From NCBI GenBank assembly GCA_910589415.1, contig OU342639.1, forward strand, positions 15,260,268-15,324,267: a stretch of DNA of 64,000 bases. The letters run 5' to 3'. Both the position numbers and the translations under genes were made by a program. Shown here piece by piece: positions 44,615-56,840 of this stretch (positions are counted from its first letter, which is position 1; each line of letters begins with the position of its first letter). Source of the stretch: Malachius bipustulatus (taxonomy: Eukaryota; Arthropoda; Insecta; Coleoptera; Melyridae). The notes under the pieces are model-generated. The model ran no database searches and had not been told where the DNA came from. It saw nothing but the letters and a program-made list of their open reading frames with translations.

Positions 44615-45680
44615 ATATAAAATATATAACTCGCGCTTGGCACAGCGATTACGCGATACTGGAAGTTTTCGTTGTCCTAAACGTCGCAGGCGTCGCAATG
44701 GAAGGACTGAAGAAAATATTATCAATGTCTTGGCTTACACAGAATTTTATAGACATGTAGAAACTAGAACATTTTCTCTAGACTTGAGAATAGCACGAAC
44801 AACTTATTCCAAGTGTCTTAGCACATACCCTCAAATACAAATTCAGTGTTATTCTGGTTATATTATTTTTTAGTACTGATTATGTTGTTTTTTACTTTTA
44901 TATTACATCCTTACCACATAGTCTTGCACCAGGCGCTAAATGAACAAGATTTCGTTAATAGATTAAATGATTGTCAATGGATGCTAGGCATGCTTGAGGA
45001 AAACAGAAATTTCTTAAAGGAAATTCTCTGGACCGACGAGGCTACCTTTAATAGTGATGGTAGAGTAAACCTTCATAATATGCATTATTGGTCCGCTGAA
45101 AATCCGCGTTGGTTAAGAGAGAGACGTGCAGCAGCAGGGACGCTGGAGCCTAAATGTGTGGTGCGGTATCATTGGGGACATAATTATTGGACCTTACTTT
45201 TTTGATTACGATTTAACTGGTAACCGCTTCTTAGAGTTTTTGGTCAACGACTTGCCAATTTTGTTGGAAGATGTGCCACTCGAAACTAGGAGAACTATGC
45301 TTCGGCAATTAGATGGTTGTCCGGCACATTTTCAGTTAATGTCTGAAACCATATTTACGGGACCTTTCGAGAACGCTGGATAGGAAGGGCAAGCCTATTT
45401 CCTTGTCCGGCAAGATCTCCCGACTTGACATGTCTTGATGTTTACTTCTGCGGACGCTTAAAAGACTTTTTTTTCAAACTCCACCAACAACACAAATCGA
45501 TATGGAAAAGAGAATTCTAAACTCAATTCCTCAACTATCAGCGGCAGAAATCAAGGCTGCGGTTCTGTTGACTCAAGAAAGACTGGAACATGTGTGGAAT
45601 ATGACGGAAGGCAATTTGAACACAGAAGGCATTAATCTTTTTTCAAAATGGGTCCTTTTTCAGGACCACAACTTTATTTA
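44615..45680 (+). pseudogene. Tc1/mariner-type DDE transposase (main part)
   Basis: Frames on the plus strand give the HTH end LAQRLRDTGSFRCPKRRRR, VLAYTEFYRHVETRTFSLD, then HPYHIVLHQALNEQDF, ILWTDEATFNSDGRVN (first Asp, about 45030), GIIGDIIIGPYFFDYDLTG, DGCPAHFQLMSE (second Asp, 45315) and CPARSPDLTCLDVYF (third acidic residue, 45410). The N-terminal piece YAARYPDHLHYGRRIYPR lies at 29905-29955, left of the Gypsy-3 insertion. At least four frameshifts and a missing stretch after HFQLMSE show it is dead. The family is a relative of those common in ants and other insects. Confidence 0.88.
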
Positions 45681-46420
45681 AAAGGAAAATCGTTACGAAA
45701 ACGCGTGAGGAGTTTGTCTTTTGTTTCCATGGCCTACTAATTGCCTTCTTATCGAAAGCGAACGATCATTTTTAAATGGGGATATATGAATTTTCTTGGT
45801 TTGGTATTTTTTTAATAATTTGAGTTAGGAGAAAGATATTTTGCAGATAGGTTTGCGCAGGCTTCTTGGTTGATCATTTGTCTATTTTCTAGTCTAAAAA
45901 AGTCATATCATTGCATTTAAATTTTTTGAGAAAATCAAATATTTTGGTTATAATATCGAATAACGCCCTCTATCGGCGGCCGTGTAGGTCATAACTGTCA
46001 TTATCACAAGAAACCTAAAAGCCCAAGAAATGCTCTTTCCAATTGTACCAAACTTATCCAAATCCATTAAAGCCGTTTCGAAGTTACAGGCATTTGTTTA
46101 AAACAACATTCAAATACCCCCCACCACTTTATTTCGAAAGATAGAGAAAAATTGTTTCTACAAAATATGTTTGACTTTAAGTTAACATTAAAACGCAAAT
46201 ACTTTTTTGTTACATTCATTTGGGAAAATCACAAGAAACGTAACTTTATGTAATTCAAGATGGTGCAAACGCCCTCTGGCAGCCATCTTGGAAACTTGAA
46301 AATTATTTCCAGCATTTTCCCTTGCCCACTTAATCTATAAAATTTTTTACCGTAACTCTCTACTATGTAGAGTTTAGTTTCTGAGATACAGCCGCTTACC
46401 TCGCTTATTGGCCCACCCTG

Positions 46421-46741
46421 TACAATACTTCCTACTTATATACATACATATCTCTCTTCTTTTATTCCTCGGAGCTGAGAATATTCCATGAGCGGCTTTT
46501 TATAGGGCCCTTTCTGTGATTTAAATTTGAAGAAATTCAATTCGGAAGTCGTCTCTGAAGAGAAGCTTTTTCTGTAAGCTAATACACAGCTGCCTCGCTT
46601 AGCAACAACTTCCACAGTATTCTTCAGATAGGGTCTAGTTTCTGCAGTTCCAAAGAAGGGGGTCCTAGCAGTGTCCCCAACAAACTGAGAAGCGGTTCCG
46701 TTTTTCGTAGCTGTGTGAATCACCGACGACCTCGGCAACTT
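46421..46741. repeat. Tandem duplication unit 2, right part
   Basis: Continues unit 2 after the mariner and matches 28731-29052 with few mismatches. Homology ends at CTCGGCAACTTG, after which the acidic coding remnant at 46742-47924 begins. Unit 2 is therefore probably the original copy joined to its gene. Confidence 0.8.
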
Positions 46742-47924
46742 GTGTGCACTTCTTTTCCTTCATAAGTATTTGCATAACCACCTTTGTATTTGAATGTTGT
46801 AGACCTTTCGATTTCTTTGGAATTTTTACTCAAGTTAGATGCAGGGTTCTCAGACTTAGCGGACTCTTGTTCAGTTTGCTTCGTATTTGTCAATGAAAAT
46901 ATTATTTGTGCTTCTTTACGTGGAGTGACTTCATTTTCGTGATGTACCTCAAAGCCGTTGGTGACTTTCAGATTTTCAGACTTTTCAGTGCTTGCAGACT
47001 CAAAAATAGAAGTTTCTTCAATAATTGTAAGTGTGCTTATTTCATTAATTGTTGTCTCAATTTCTTCATATACTTCGGGCAATGTTGAATGCTGATCTTC
47101 ATGAATTACAGAAGAATAGATTTTCCTTCAATTTCTTGACCAATGGAAAATTTTACTCTAGTAGGTATAGCAGTTTCTTGTACAACATTTTCCACATTTG
47201 TTTCTGATAATTCTTTTGAAGGTAAATACGTTCCAGATACTTCAGAAGTGCTCTGTTCAATTTCTCCCTTATAACTACCATCAGTGCTTATAACTTCAAA
47301 GATTTTCAATTTGTTAGAACTAGTTATCTCGTTTTCTTGTAAGGTTTTAGACGCAATTGCTAAGGTCAGTCAGCAATAAATCAGGTGATGATGTGGTAAA
47401 TTTGGACGTTTTTTGAGTGTCATCACTACTATAAAAACCTTCAACCTCTGTTGTCACGGTATTTTCGCCCTCGACCAGTTCTGAGGTCTGCCACTCTTCT
47501 GTGGAAGTTTCTCCTTTATCTCCTCTAGTCAGTGATTCGATATCTAAATTCAGTAAACCTTTTGTTGATTTATTCGGTTCCTCAGTATCTTCGCCTACAA
47601 TACTACCGAAGCTTTGATATCTGTTCCTGAAACTTCTTCTGAAGTCCTTTTCTGCATTACTTGCAGGTTCAACGTTCTGCCATTCCTTATTACTAACCTG
47701 AGCTCTTCACTGGTAATTGATTAATTTTCTGAATGTGCTCTTAACTTATTATTTGAAGTGGATGATTCCTTATATGCTTCATAAATAGTCGAAGGACGTT
47801 GATCTGTATACGTCACACTACTGTATTTTAGTGTTTTACCAGATTGCTCACCATAGCAGTTTGTTCAGTTTCTTTCTCTAGAGAGGTTTGTGTTTCTTCA
47901 GTAACTGTCACTCCTTCCAAATTA
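46742..47924 (-). pseudogene. Acidic Ser/Thr/Glu-rich coding remnant
   Basis: Long minus-strand frames with one or two shifts: VTVTEETQTSLEKETEQTA, EIEQSTSEVSGTYLPSKEL, VVQETAIPTRVKFSIGQEI, LPEVYEEIETTINEISTLTI, KSENLKVTNGFEVHHENEV. They run into the duplicated unit (GTASQFVGDTARTPFFGTAE). Low-complexity acidic sequence of this sort occurs in cytoskeletal and muscle proteins; I cannot identify it. It may be the host gene that was tandemly duplicated at 28.6 kb. Confidence 0.45.
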
Positions 47925-48287
47925 GTGTAGGAATTTATAGTAACCCACAGAGATTAACACAAAAACTTTATTAAGTAATATAACTAGGTATAATGATTAT
48001 TAAAATATACGGCAACTGATAACTGGATAAGATACAATACAATAACTATTAGTAACAGTAACAAAACAACTTCACGTCTTTCGGCTTTCGTCTTAAAACA
48101 TATGCGTCTTTCGTCGTTCGTCGTAGTCAAGCCTCTGGTTTCCTTTCTATGACAACGCTCCCTTACCATCAACAGCGCTGCCGCTTAGTGCGAATTGTCG
48201 CTAATGCTACTACTCAAATTCTACCGTTATAAAACATACAATAATAATTACAAATGAAAATGCATCCCACACTCGGCCATACTGACA
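47925..48287 (-). other. Probable 3' LTR of Gypsy-4
   Basis: On the minus strand it begins TGTCAGTATGGCCGAGTGTG just after the pol stop and ends ...TTCCTACA near 47925. AATAAA (about 47970) lies near the end as a polyadenylation signal. The partner LTR is not found, so the ends are approximate. Confidence 0.5.
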
Positions 48288-48305
48288 AATAATTCGTCCT
48301 CGAAT

Positions 48306-50005
48306 TTACTCGTCTTCAATTTCACTCAAATCATCAGTCCAACTTTTTAGGTATTCGGCACAAGTTGATGTGCGATTTGGTCCTTCGTGATTTCCTACCT
48401 TCATTACGTCATATCTTTCGTTTGGTTTAACCTTAGTTATCTGATAAGGTCCTAAATATTTTCGATGGAGCTTAATGCCCTGGCCGAACTGCGTTCTTTT
48501 AATTGCCACTAAATCACCTTCGCGATATAGTTTTGGCGGTTTACGTCTTAAATTATATACTCTTTTATTTTCTTCTTGAACCTTTAGTATTTGCTTTTTG
48601 CATTCATTTCTCATCTCCTGTCTGTCTTTGTCATAATCCTGTATAGCTTCTTTCTCGATTAGCTCCTTTACTATTACATCTTCCTTGGTTTTCATCTTGA
48701 GTCCCAATAACACTTCAAATAACCGATACTTCGCTGGGACGTAGAGTTTAGTGTTCTTTGCACTTTATCTACATGCTTATACCAATCACTTGGCTTTTCC
48801 ATGCTTAGTTTTGTTAAAACTGAAATTATTATGCGATTTATGCTCTCAACTTGCCCATTCCCGCGAGGCACGCCAGTCGTAGTTGTTAAGTGCTCAATTT
48901 TTTCCTCTTCGCAATAATTTTTAAACTCTTGTGCGGTAAACGCGGTACCCCGATCGGTTACAATCCTCGAAGGGTTTCCAAAATCTTTTTGCTGTCTAAT
49001 TAAACAACTAATCGTTTCTTTTGCTGTAACAGTCTTGACAGGATATAGCCACACATATTTCGTGAAATCATCTACTATAGCTAAAATATGCTGGTACTTT
49101 TTGTTTGTCGTAGCCAAAGGACCCAAATGATCCGCATGATACGTCTGTAAAGGACCATCCTTATTAATAGGGTGAAGATATCCTTCCTTCTTGCCTTCTT
49201 TTCTGTTTCCCATAATGCATAATATGCAGTTTTCAACGCAAGTTTGGGTTTTGTTCCCCAACTTCGGAATATAAAATTCTCGTCTAACCAACTCATTGGT
49301 CTTCTTAACTGAAAAATGACCGTTCTCGTGACATCTAATAATATCCTTTTGCAATGCATTAGGTACAACGACAAGTTCTCTGCCATCTTCATACTTGTAT
49401 AACACGCCATGTCTCATTATGTAATCCTCATATTTGTTATCGGTCTCAAGAATTCTTTTGATCGTCTGTATATGCTCGTCATTATTCTGCGCAGCTTTGA
49501 TTTTTTCTAGAGTTCCTGCCTCCGTTATAATTGTATAAACTACTGGATACCTACTCAGAGCGTCCACATGTTTCATGTTACTTCCCCTTCGATGCTCTAT
49601 CACGTAGTCAAATTCTTCCAATAGCAATGCCCACCTGGCAACTCTCGTGGTTAAATCTTTTTTGCTCATCGTCTTCTGAAAAGCAGAACAATCGGTAATT
49701 ATTTTGAATTTTGTTCCTAAGAGATACACCCTGAACTTCTTTACGCTTTGTATGATTGCCAGCACTTCTAATTCATAGCTGTTGTACTTCTCTTCAGCTG
49801 GAGTAGTTTTTTTGCTATAATAATAAATTGGATGAAGATTTCCGTCTTCAGAATATTGTAGCAAACACGCACCATAACCGTGCTTAGAGGCATCCGTATG
49901 CAATTCCAATTTACCATTTTGTTTGTTCACTACGTCTTTTTCTGGCGCCGACAGCCGCCTTGGTCTTTCGTAGATGGGAGTTTCATCCTTTATAACAATT
50001 CTCAT
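48306..50005 (-). pseudogene. Gypsy-4 pol with reverse transcriptase deleted
   Basis: The frame goes directly from the pre-RT motif ERPRRLSAPEKDVVNKQ to RNase H (LELHTDASKHGYGACLLQ), so the ~230-residue RT is missing in frame. It then has RNase H (FKIITDCSAFQKTM), the H2C2 region (HENGHFSVKKTNELV, CVENCILC), the integrase core (AIVDDFTKYVWLYPV, IVTDRGTAFTAQEF, GVPRGNGQVESINRI; D-D-E all present) and, after a frameshift near 48700, a C-terminal barrel (GPYQITKVKPNERYDV). The rest is well kept, so the deletion looks recent or the element was trans-mobilised. Confidence 0.9.
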
Positions 50006-50049
50006 TTCAATATTGGTCGTTTCGGTTTTTTCTGGTTTGTACTTTACTA

Positions 50050-51760
50050 TTAAATCATTAACCTCTTCCTTGAGACTTTTATCTCTATGTGACTTAAATC
50101 CAAAATCTCAACCTCTTTTTCGTCTTCGTCTGTGCGTATCTGCATCAAAAAATTATCATTGTCTTTCTTGTGAATCACAATCCCATCGTCTCTAATTGAA
50201 ACCTCTGCGTGCTTCAGCAGATTGTTTCCTACAATCGCTTTGAAATTTGAAGCATGTCGTGGTATGACATTGAATGTTAGTAAGAAGTTTTCGTCATTGA
50301 TCGTGACTTCTTTTTCAAAAGCTCCTATCGTGTTCACTGTATTAGTGCCTAACCCTCTCAGCAAAATACTAGAATTGTCCATCAGCGGGACGTTCCTGAG
50401 CGCTTGGTAGACGTCTTCTCTGACAGCACTTATATCACTTCCTGTATCTAACAGAGCTTCCACCTCTAAATTATCTATTTTCAGAATGACTTTATTCCTT
50501 GGAAGGCACTCTACTACGTTAACATTATTTTCGTCTTGCGTGTTATGCCCGCCTTCATTGCGATTTGTGCAATTTCTCGCAATGTGTCCAAATTCGTTGC
50601 ATACAAAACATTTAGTTCCTTTATTTCTTGAGGGGCAGTCCTTCGACTGATGTCCCTTTTCACCACAATTGAAGCAATGACTGTCCGACATCTTCTTAAA
50701 TCCTTCTTTATCTCCGTCTTTTTTGTGACTGACATTTTTGTTAAACTTCTTTACTACTTCTTCTTTTCCTCCTAGATTCACATTTCTTTCAGTCATAAAT
50801 CTACTCTTTATCTTCTCATAAATTTTAATTTTATCTTTAAACTCTTTAAAATTATTTGCGCCATAAAGTGTGACTTTATTTGCTGCATTATCCTGGATTC
50901 CCATAATTGACCCTGGATAATTGACTCGGCTTCCAATTTCCCTCATAATAAGAGTATACTCCTGTACCGATTCATCTCGTCGTTTTTTTCTATTCATCAA
51001 TAGCTGATGCACCTGCGCACTGCTGATTGTAACTTCAAATTCTTCAATTAAGGCTTTTTTCAGAGCTTTCCATGTGGTCAGTCCTCTCTCCGACTGAACC
51101 TACACTTTAGCCAATCCCCTGAGGCATTTCTTGGAATAAATTACCTTTTGCAAGTCATTCCATCCGGAAATTTCAGCCGTCTCTTCAAACTCCTTAATCC
51201 ACGTCTTTATAGGATACCCGTCTTTTCCATTAAACGACCGAATACTATCTTCCACGTCATGAAAAGTCAAAGCAAAACGCTCCGTTTTTCTGCCTTTTCT
51301 TGTTCCTCTTATTTCTCGTCTTTGTGCACCTGTCGTAAATTCGCCATTCTCTTCTTCATCGTCATCTTCCTCTTCTTCATCTACGTCTTCTTCCCCTTCG
51401 TCGTCATCTTCCTCATCCTCTACATCCTCGTCATCAAGTTTTACCGTCTTCAAGTCATTCAAAAATGAACATATTTTACTTACCAGTTCATCCTCAGTAC
51501 CTTCATAGTCAATATTAAGAATATTACACACAGATATAATATCACATATACCTAAACTACTTTTAACCTTCTCCAGTTTTTCTTAAACAAATCAGACTCA
51601 ACTTCCAAATTAAAACCACCAAAATTTCGTAGTGACTTACGCGTCTTTCTAGGTTCACCCACTGTATCATAGGCAATAAAATGAAGTGCCTTAATAGCTT
51701 TCAAATTACCTTTGAAGATATTAACTTCAATTTCAGGAATATTACCAAGTGTAAGAGACA
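50050..51760 (-). pseudogene. Gypsy-4 gag and protease
   Basis: The gag N-terminus (MSLTLGNIPEIEVNIFKGN, about 51760) is followed by an acidic Asp/Glu run (51340-51440) and a capsid-like part (RSFNGKDGYPIKTWIKEFEE, YTLIMREIGSRVNYPG). Two CCHC knuckles follow, CFNCGEKGHQSKDC and CFVCNEFGHIARNC (50560-50680), then a protease (VEALLDTGSDISAVRE, about 50440). Frames shift near 51540 and 51060. A relative of this gag is at 57240-58097. Confidence 0.88.
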
Positions 51761-53380
51761 TTTTCCTCGTTCCGTATCTACCTACCAACTTCAATGTAAT
51801 CGAACAACAATTCACCTAAAATAAGCAGCCCTGTTGATAAGTAATTAAATAATTTAGAAAAAATTATACGATCAGCCCCTGAAATTTGCTTATTTATTTC
51901 GTCAAGAATGTTTCAAAAATTAATTAATAAACGAACGTGAATATTGCAGGATTCAAGATTCAAGCTTCAAAAACGTTTACATTGAATAACAACATAATAT
52001 AGGTACACATAATACCAGTTCTAAGTAAATACTACAACAAGAGCTATATTTCAGTAACAAAAGATATCAATAGAGTTCACAACAAGTATATCCAAGTATA
52101 TCCAACAAGTTGTCAGTTCTTGAACATTCGCAAAAAATATTTACACTTTCATCTATTAATTAAAACCTATTTATTGTCATGCAAGCCTTCTTACCGGATA
52201 TCCCTGAATTGAACTTCTTAAAGATACAGCTATTATTGCCTGTAAAACTTCAGTTTCTTGCAAACAATCAAATATTATTGGTAATTTTTTTTATAAAACA
52301 AACAATTTCTCCATCTTACTGATGATTGTTGTGGTTATAAACCTGAAGCTGTCCTCAGCGATGTACCGGTTTTAAAACTGACCTGCATCCCTAAAAACCG
52401 CTTCCGGATTATTCAAACACACTGTATGTATAATAAATTAAACAATAAATAATTAGTACAACAAAAGTACAAATAAAATACACAAAATATACTCTATTAT
52501 TGAACGGATGTGTAGGTAAATTTCCAAATTCATGTTTTTTGACTAGAGATCATCGATAACTTGCTAGGACTCTTTACTTATTATGACACTCAATTTGAAG
52601 ATATATATTTCTATATCTTTCCCGAGAATTACAACTTAACCTATTACGAGAGAATTACTGATAATATCATTATTTTTAAAACTAAATTAGAAATATTCGC
52701 ATAGTGTATATAAATATAAAGGAAATTAAAATGAGATGTATATATTATGTCAATGATAATTATGAGAAGTTGATTGATATGGAAAGGTTGATAAGATGGG
52801 TGATTAGATGTGAATGTTTCATCGCTTCCGAAAAATTGCAACTTTGGAAATAAAATTCTACCACTTATTTAATAGGAGCGCAAAAACAGGAACAGGCAGT
52901 GAATGTGAAAGGTAATAATAGTGTGTCATTAATGAACTGTCATATAATCATTGATGAACTGTAATATATTAAAATATATCTCGTTCTCCTGTTTTCACAC
53001 TTCTAAACTTAAAAACTAGCTACATTGGAACGGCTAATTGTACACGATAACGCTAATTTTTGGACCAAAAAAATATTCCTGTCCGAAACATATTAAAAAA
53101 GATAATATGCCCATGGCTGTAATAGAAAAAGCCGAATCTTAATCACAAAATGGTTGGTGGGGACGTACAGTAGTCACACTAATCATTTTCTAGTTATTTC
53201 TTTTATGGAAATTCCACCCATTCGAGATAATTCTCTGGTCTACAAACGAAATATGCAAGTTGATATGTGCATTTAAAAAATATACCAGTCTTTAAAATCA
53301 TCACATGTTTAAGGGTATTCCTTCAATTTGTTCAATTTTGACAGAAAATTTGCTGTTATATGTCTATGTCCTCAATATCC
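51761..53380. other. AT-rich DNA, no gene
   Basis: No coding sequence recognised. No copy of the 47925-48287 LTR is seen here, so the 5' LTR of Gypsy-4 is lost. Very A/T-rich between 52400 and 53000. Confidence 0.5.
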
Positions 53381-54766
53381 TTAAATAATTTCAATACCTC
53401 TTAACATTTCACATGCTAGAAATGCAAAATTCATTACCAGTAAGCGCTGATTAGGAACTTCAAACAGTAAAGACTCGAGTGTAGCCAGATCTTCTGCATT
53501 CTGTATGGGAAGTAACGTTAACATGGCTGTTAAATCATGATGAGAGCTTTCTTCCAAATGTTTAGGCTCTGTATTATTCCTCAGAGAAACTGACAGAATT
53601 CCCAACTGGTCCATTACATTATTAAGTTTTAAATTGATTGTGGTCAACTCTTGCAACACAATATCTTGAAATCCTAAAAACAATTTGAAAATAAATATGA
53701 AAACTATATAATAATGGGTGTTCAAACAATAAATCAATTAATTTATTTTACCTCGAGTTTTACTCGATGTTGAACTATGGATCGTCACTTGACTTCTGTT
53801 GATTTCTGCTTCTGAAAATATCTCAATTGTAATATAGTTATTTATGGATGGATCACGGGAATTCGGGGTTATTTTCAAATATGATGTACATACCGTTATT
53901 TTCAGGAACTATTGTCCTATCTCCTTCTGATATGGATACTGTTCCTGATGAAGCATTGCTCTCAAAAATTTCTGAAAATCAGAGCATGATATAATATAAG
54001 CCTGCAAAGATCCTAATTATTATAATAACTACCTAGTGAATTCTGTGACACATTTTCTCTTATTTTGGTCATTTTAGGTACTTCTGGATATGTGACCGAA
54101 TCACTATCCGAGTCTCCCTCGTTATCAGAACAATCGCTGCTATCAGCATCATCATCAGGAATATATTTTGTATTTTTTTTTTGAAATTCTTTTACCTCTT
54201 CCTTTCTGAGGAATGGCGCTCTCTTCAGAAGACAAGTCATTAGACTCTTTTGCCTTTCTAGCTTTTTTCTCGGCTGTTTTCAGATCATCTGCAAGCGAAC
54301 CATATTTAATTTTCACTTGATACTCAGTAGTAGAACAATTAAAAAGTTTTGATAATTATAAAATGATATGGATAATAATAGTGAGATGCCAATTTACTTT
54401 AACTTCTAAATTAAGTTGGAAATTTTTTGAATCGAACAACAAAAGGCGTTCTGCGCTCAATTAGAAAACTTGATCTCCGAGTTGAAACCCTAGCTGACCG
54501 AAATTTTTTATTAAAATCGATTTTCAAAAAATCACAATATTCAAAAATTGCAAAAAATAGGTCATCTTACCATATTTCCCCAAGATTGTCGCTGGGTGTC
54601 CTGTCCACTTCTCTCCCGCATTCACTTTATTTTTTATAAATGACAATATAGTTTTCCTACTTTCTGCAACTGGCCAAAGACATTCTTCTGACAATGGCAA
54701 GAACCAATGTTCTGGCACAACTTCAATTGTATTTTCTTTGGTAAATAACACAACGATCCAAGTCAT
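53381..54766 (-). pseudogene. DUF4806-type accessory gene of an EnSpm-like element, multi-exon
   Basis: Exon 1 (54766 to about 54571) encodes WIVVLFTKENTIEVVPEHW and TGHPATILGKYG, ending at donor GTAAGATG. Exon 2 (about 54300-54030) has DDLKTAEKKARKAKE and an acidic Asp/Ser run. Two short exons follow, then exon 5 (DIVLQELTTINLKLNNVMDQ, LPIQNAEDLATLESLL), which has the start of a DUF4806 domain; its end is missing. In insects and cnidarians such genes lie beside EnSpm-type transposases, as here. A frame problem exists in exon 2. The role is unknown, and neighbouring transposase suggests it serves the element. Confidence 0.65.
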
Positions 54767-55009
54767 GATGTATTATTCGCTTCAGTAGACCCAAAAAATT
54801 TATAAATCAAAACTGGAAATATTTTTAGATTTGAATTGGAAAATTTGCTTCACTTTGTAATTAGTTATAATGCTAAATGTAAAAGAGGAAAACACACAAG
54901 TTGATTCCTGAATGGGAGAACCACAACTTTTCTTGCTATTGCGGAAATTGCAATTACACTGCAATTATACTCAACCTGCTGAATAATGTGAATTCCCAAT
55001 ATTGAAGAA

Positions 55010-56840
55010 TTACATGGCCTCTTGAAAAAATCGTTTACAAATGAATATTTCATTCCAAGAAACAACTTCATCTGATCCGGTTAATGTTGCAAAAATTTTT
55101 ATTTCAATAATTGTCTCATTATGGAGTTGAACAAATCTATCAGCTACTTTACTAACAGATATTCTATAATTTTGGGTAGTCCAAATTTTGTATTGGGGAG
55201 AAGTACAATTTGATATAAGTGGACCAGTTGAATGTTCAATAGAAAATTTATTTTGTTTCCTCATATCTGTCACAGTTGTTGATAACGACAATCGAACATT
55301 ATTCTCTTCTAAAATCCTTTTCACAACTTGCTGTAATGGTCGATTGCCTTTACGAACTTTTTTCTTTAGCGTTTGTAAATAATTTTCAAAAATAAATCCA
55401 CTGAAACTATCTAAATTTTCAAATTGTCTGACACAAGCAGATAAGTGTAATAAACTGTGAACATTGTTGTGGGAAATAAATTCAAACCCATATATATCTG
55501 ACATTAATTTCACAAAATGTTTCAACAAATCATCAGCATAATTAATTAACTCTAAATTACTAGAGTGCATTTTGCTAAGGAGAATTGAAATTGCTAAACT
55601 AAATGTTATGAAGTTGTTATAAAATTTAGGAGATACCACGTTTTTTAATACAATAGGACCAGTATAAAGTAAAAATTGCCGGAATTCTGTGGCCTGAAAT
55701 CTTTTACACTCATTAAGGGATCTAGTTTTGCGTGCAAACTCTGTAGGGATAAATTCCCTGAGATTCAATAGGTTATTGTTAATCTGAATAACATCTCTTG
55801 CCTGTAGTTTGAAAGGTGGCTTACCATGTATCAAACCAAATTTTTTATGGCACAAAATTCTTTTAGTTACTCCTAACAGAACACAATGCATATAATCAAT
55901 AGGAACATTATCCACAATGTTAAATGGCAAAATAAGTTCGAATGGACTTGTGCCAGTATGATGTTCTTCGTTGATTTTATTTCGAAAAGAAAAATCGGTG
56001 CGCTTTATATTATCAGTTTCTGGAAAACACATTACATGGTTAATCATCTCTCCTTCTTGTTCACATTTTGTGCATGCAAAATGTCCGGTGTGACTTTTTA
56101 TTGCAAGAACATATACTTTTGCAGGAGTATCACAAATCAATTTTGATATTTTGAATGGAATATATCTAGATTTAATTAATACACCATTTTCAGTTAAATG
56201 AACAGATTCTTCAATAAATTTTGCTAGAAATTCATTAATTTTTGGTTTGCCCTCTCCTGCAAAAAGAGCTACATATACAGAAAACTACATCACTAAGACT
56301 TTCTACTGACCCGACTACACATAAAATTGGCCAAAAACTATAACCAGAACTTTTAAATAAAGGTAGACCGTCAATGTTTATTTTTAGGGAAATCTCTTCA
56401 ATCAAAGAAATCTCAAAATTATTAAAAAGACGATTGATTGTTTCTGATATACCAAAATAATAAAAGGAACCCCTGCCCATCTCTTCTACTTGAACTCTTT
56501 GGTTAGAACTTCTCATAAGAGTACGGGGATCTCTTGGTAAATTTTTGAAATCATCTTGTGAAAATCCTTGTGATAAAACTTCTAAAAGAGATTTTAACGA
56601 ACTGAAAGAAATATTTTGCTCCACAGCCCATCTAGCTAGAGCAGCATCAAGAGTAACCTTATTTTCTGAAAGTGATTGCGTCTGTAAACTATTTATTGAA
56701 ATTTTAGAATTTTCACTGCTTATTGTTATTGTTGAGGTCGTTATCGCAGATGAAGGTTTGAAGCTAATAGAAGCAAAAGTTGTGGAACGGTCCGCTGTAG
56801 AATGTGAAGTTTCTTTGAAGAAAACAGAAAACCATTAAAA
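55010..56840 (-). pseudogene. EnSpm/CACTA-type transposase
   Basis: A transposase of the kind often annotated only as an uncharacterised insect protein. N-terminal part: LDAALARWAVEQNISFSSL, LPRDPRTLMRSS, FYYFGISETINRLF. Catalytic region: LKINIDGLPLFKSSGYSFWP (first Asp, about 56370), then after a frame break near 56280 GEGKPKINEFLAKF, FACTKCEQEGE (zinc-binding cysteines), DYMHCVLLGVTKRI (about 55890) and a helical C-terminal half with NNVHSLLHLSACVRQF. The acceptor TTCTTCAAAG precedes the first exon at about 56815. Except for the break near 56280 the protein is open for about 580 codons. The DUF4806 gene follows downstream on the same strand. Confidence 0.82.

Larger units (their letters stand above)
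29197..46420 (+). mobile_element. Tc1/mariner-type element with ~680-bp TIRs, carrying a 14.7-kb insertion
   Basis: Left TIR 29197-29871 begins CAGGGTGGGCCAATAAGCGA. Right TIR 45741-46420 is its inverse. Target TA is duplicated (29195-29196, 46421-46422), and the empty site is preserved at 28731. The transposase ORF is on the plus strand between the TIRs (29880-29957, then 44615-45680) and is split by Gypsy-3. TIRs of this length are far beyond the usual 20-30 bp of Tc1/mariner. The two arms are highly similar, though not identical. Confidence 0.9.

Noticed and set aside
51148..51468. 106-aa plus-strand hydrophobic ORF
   Set aside because: It is the complement of the acidic run in Gypsy-4 gag; hydrophobicity is the mirror of Asp/Glu codons.
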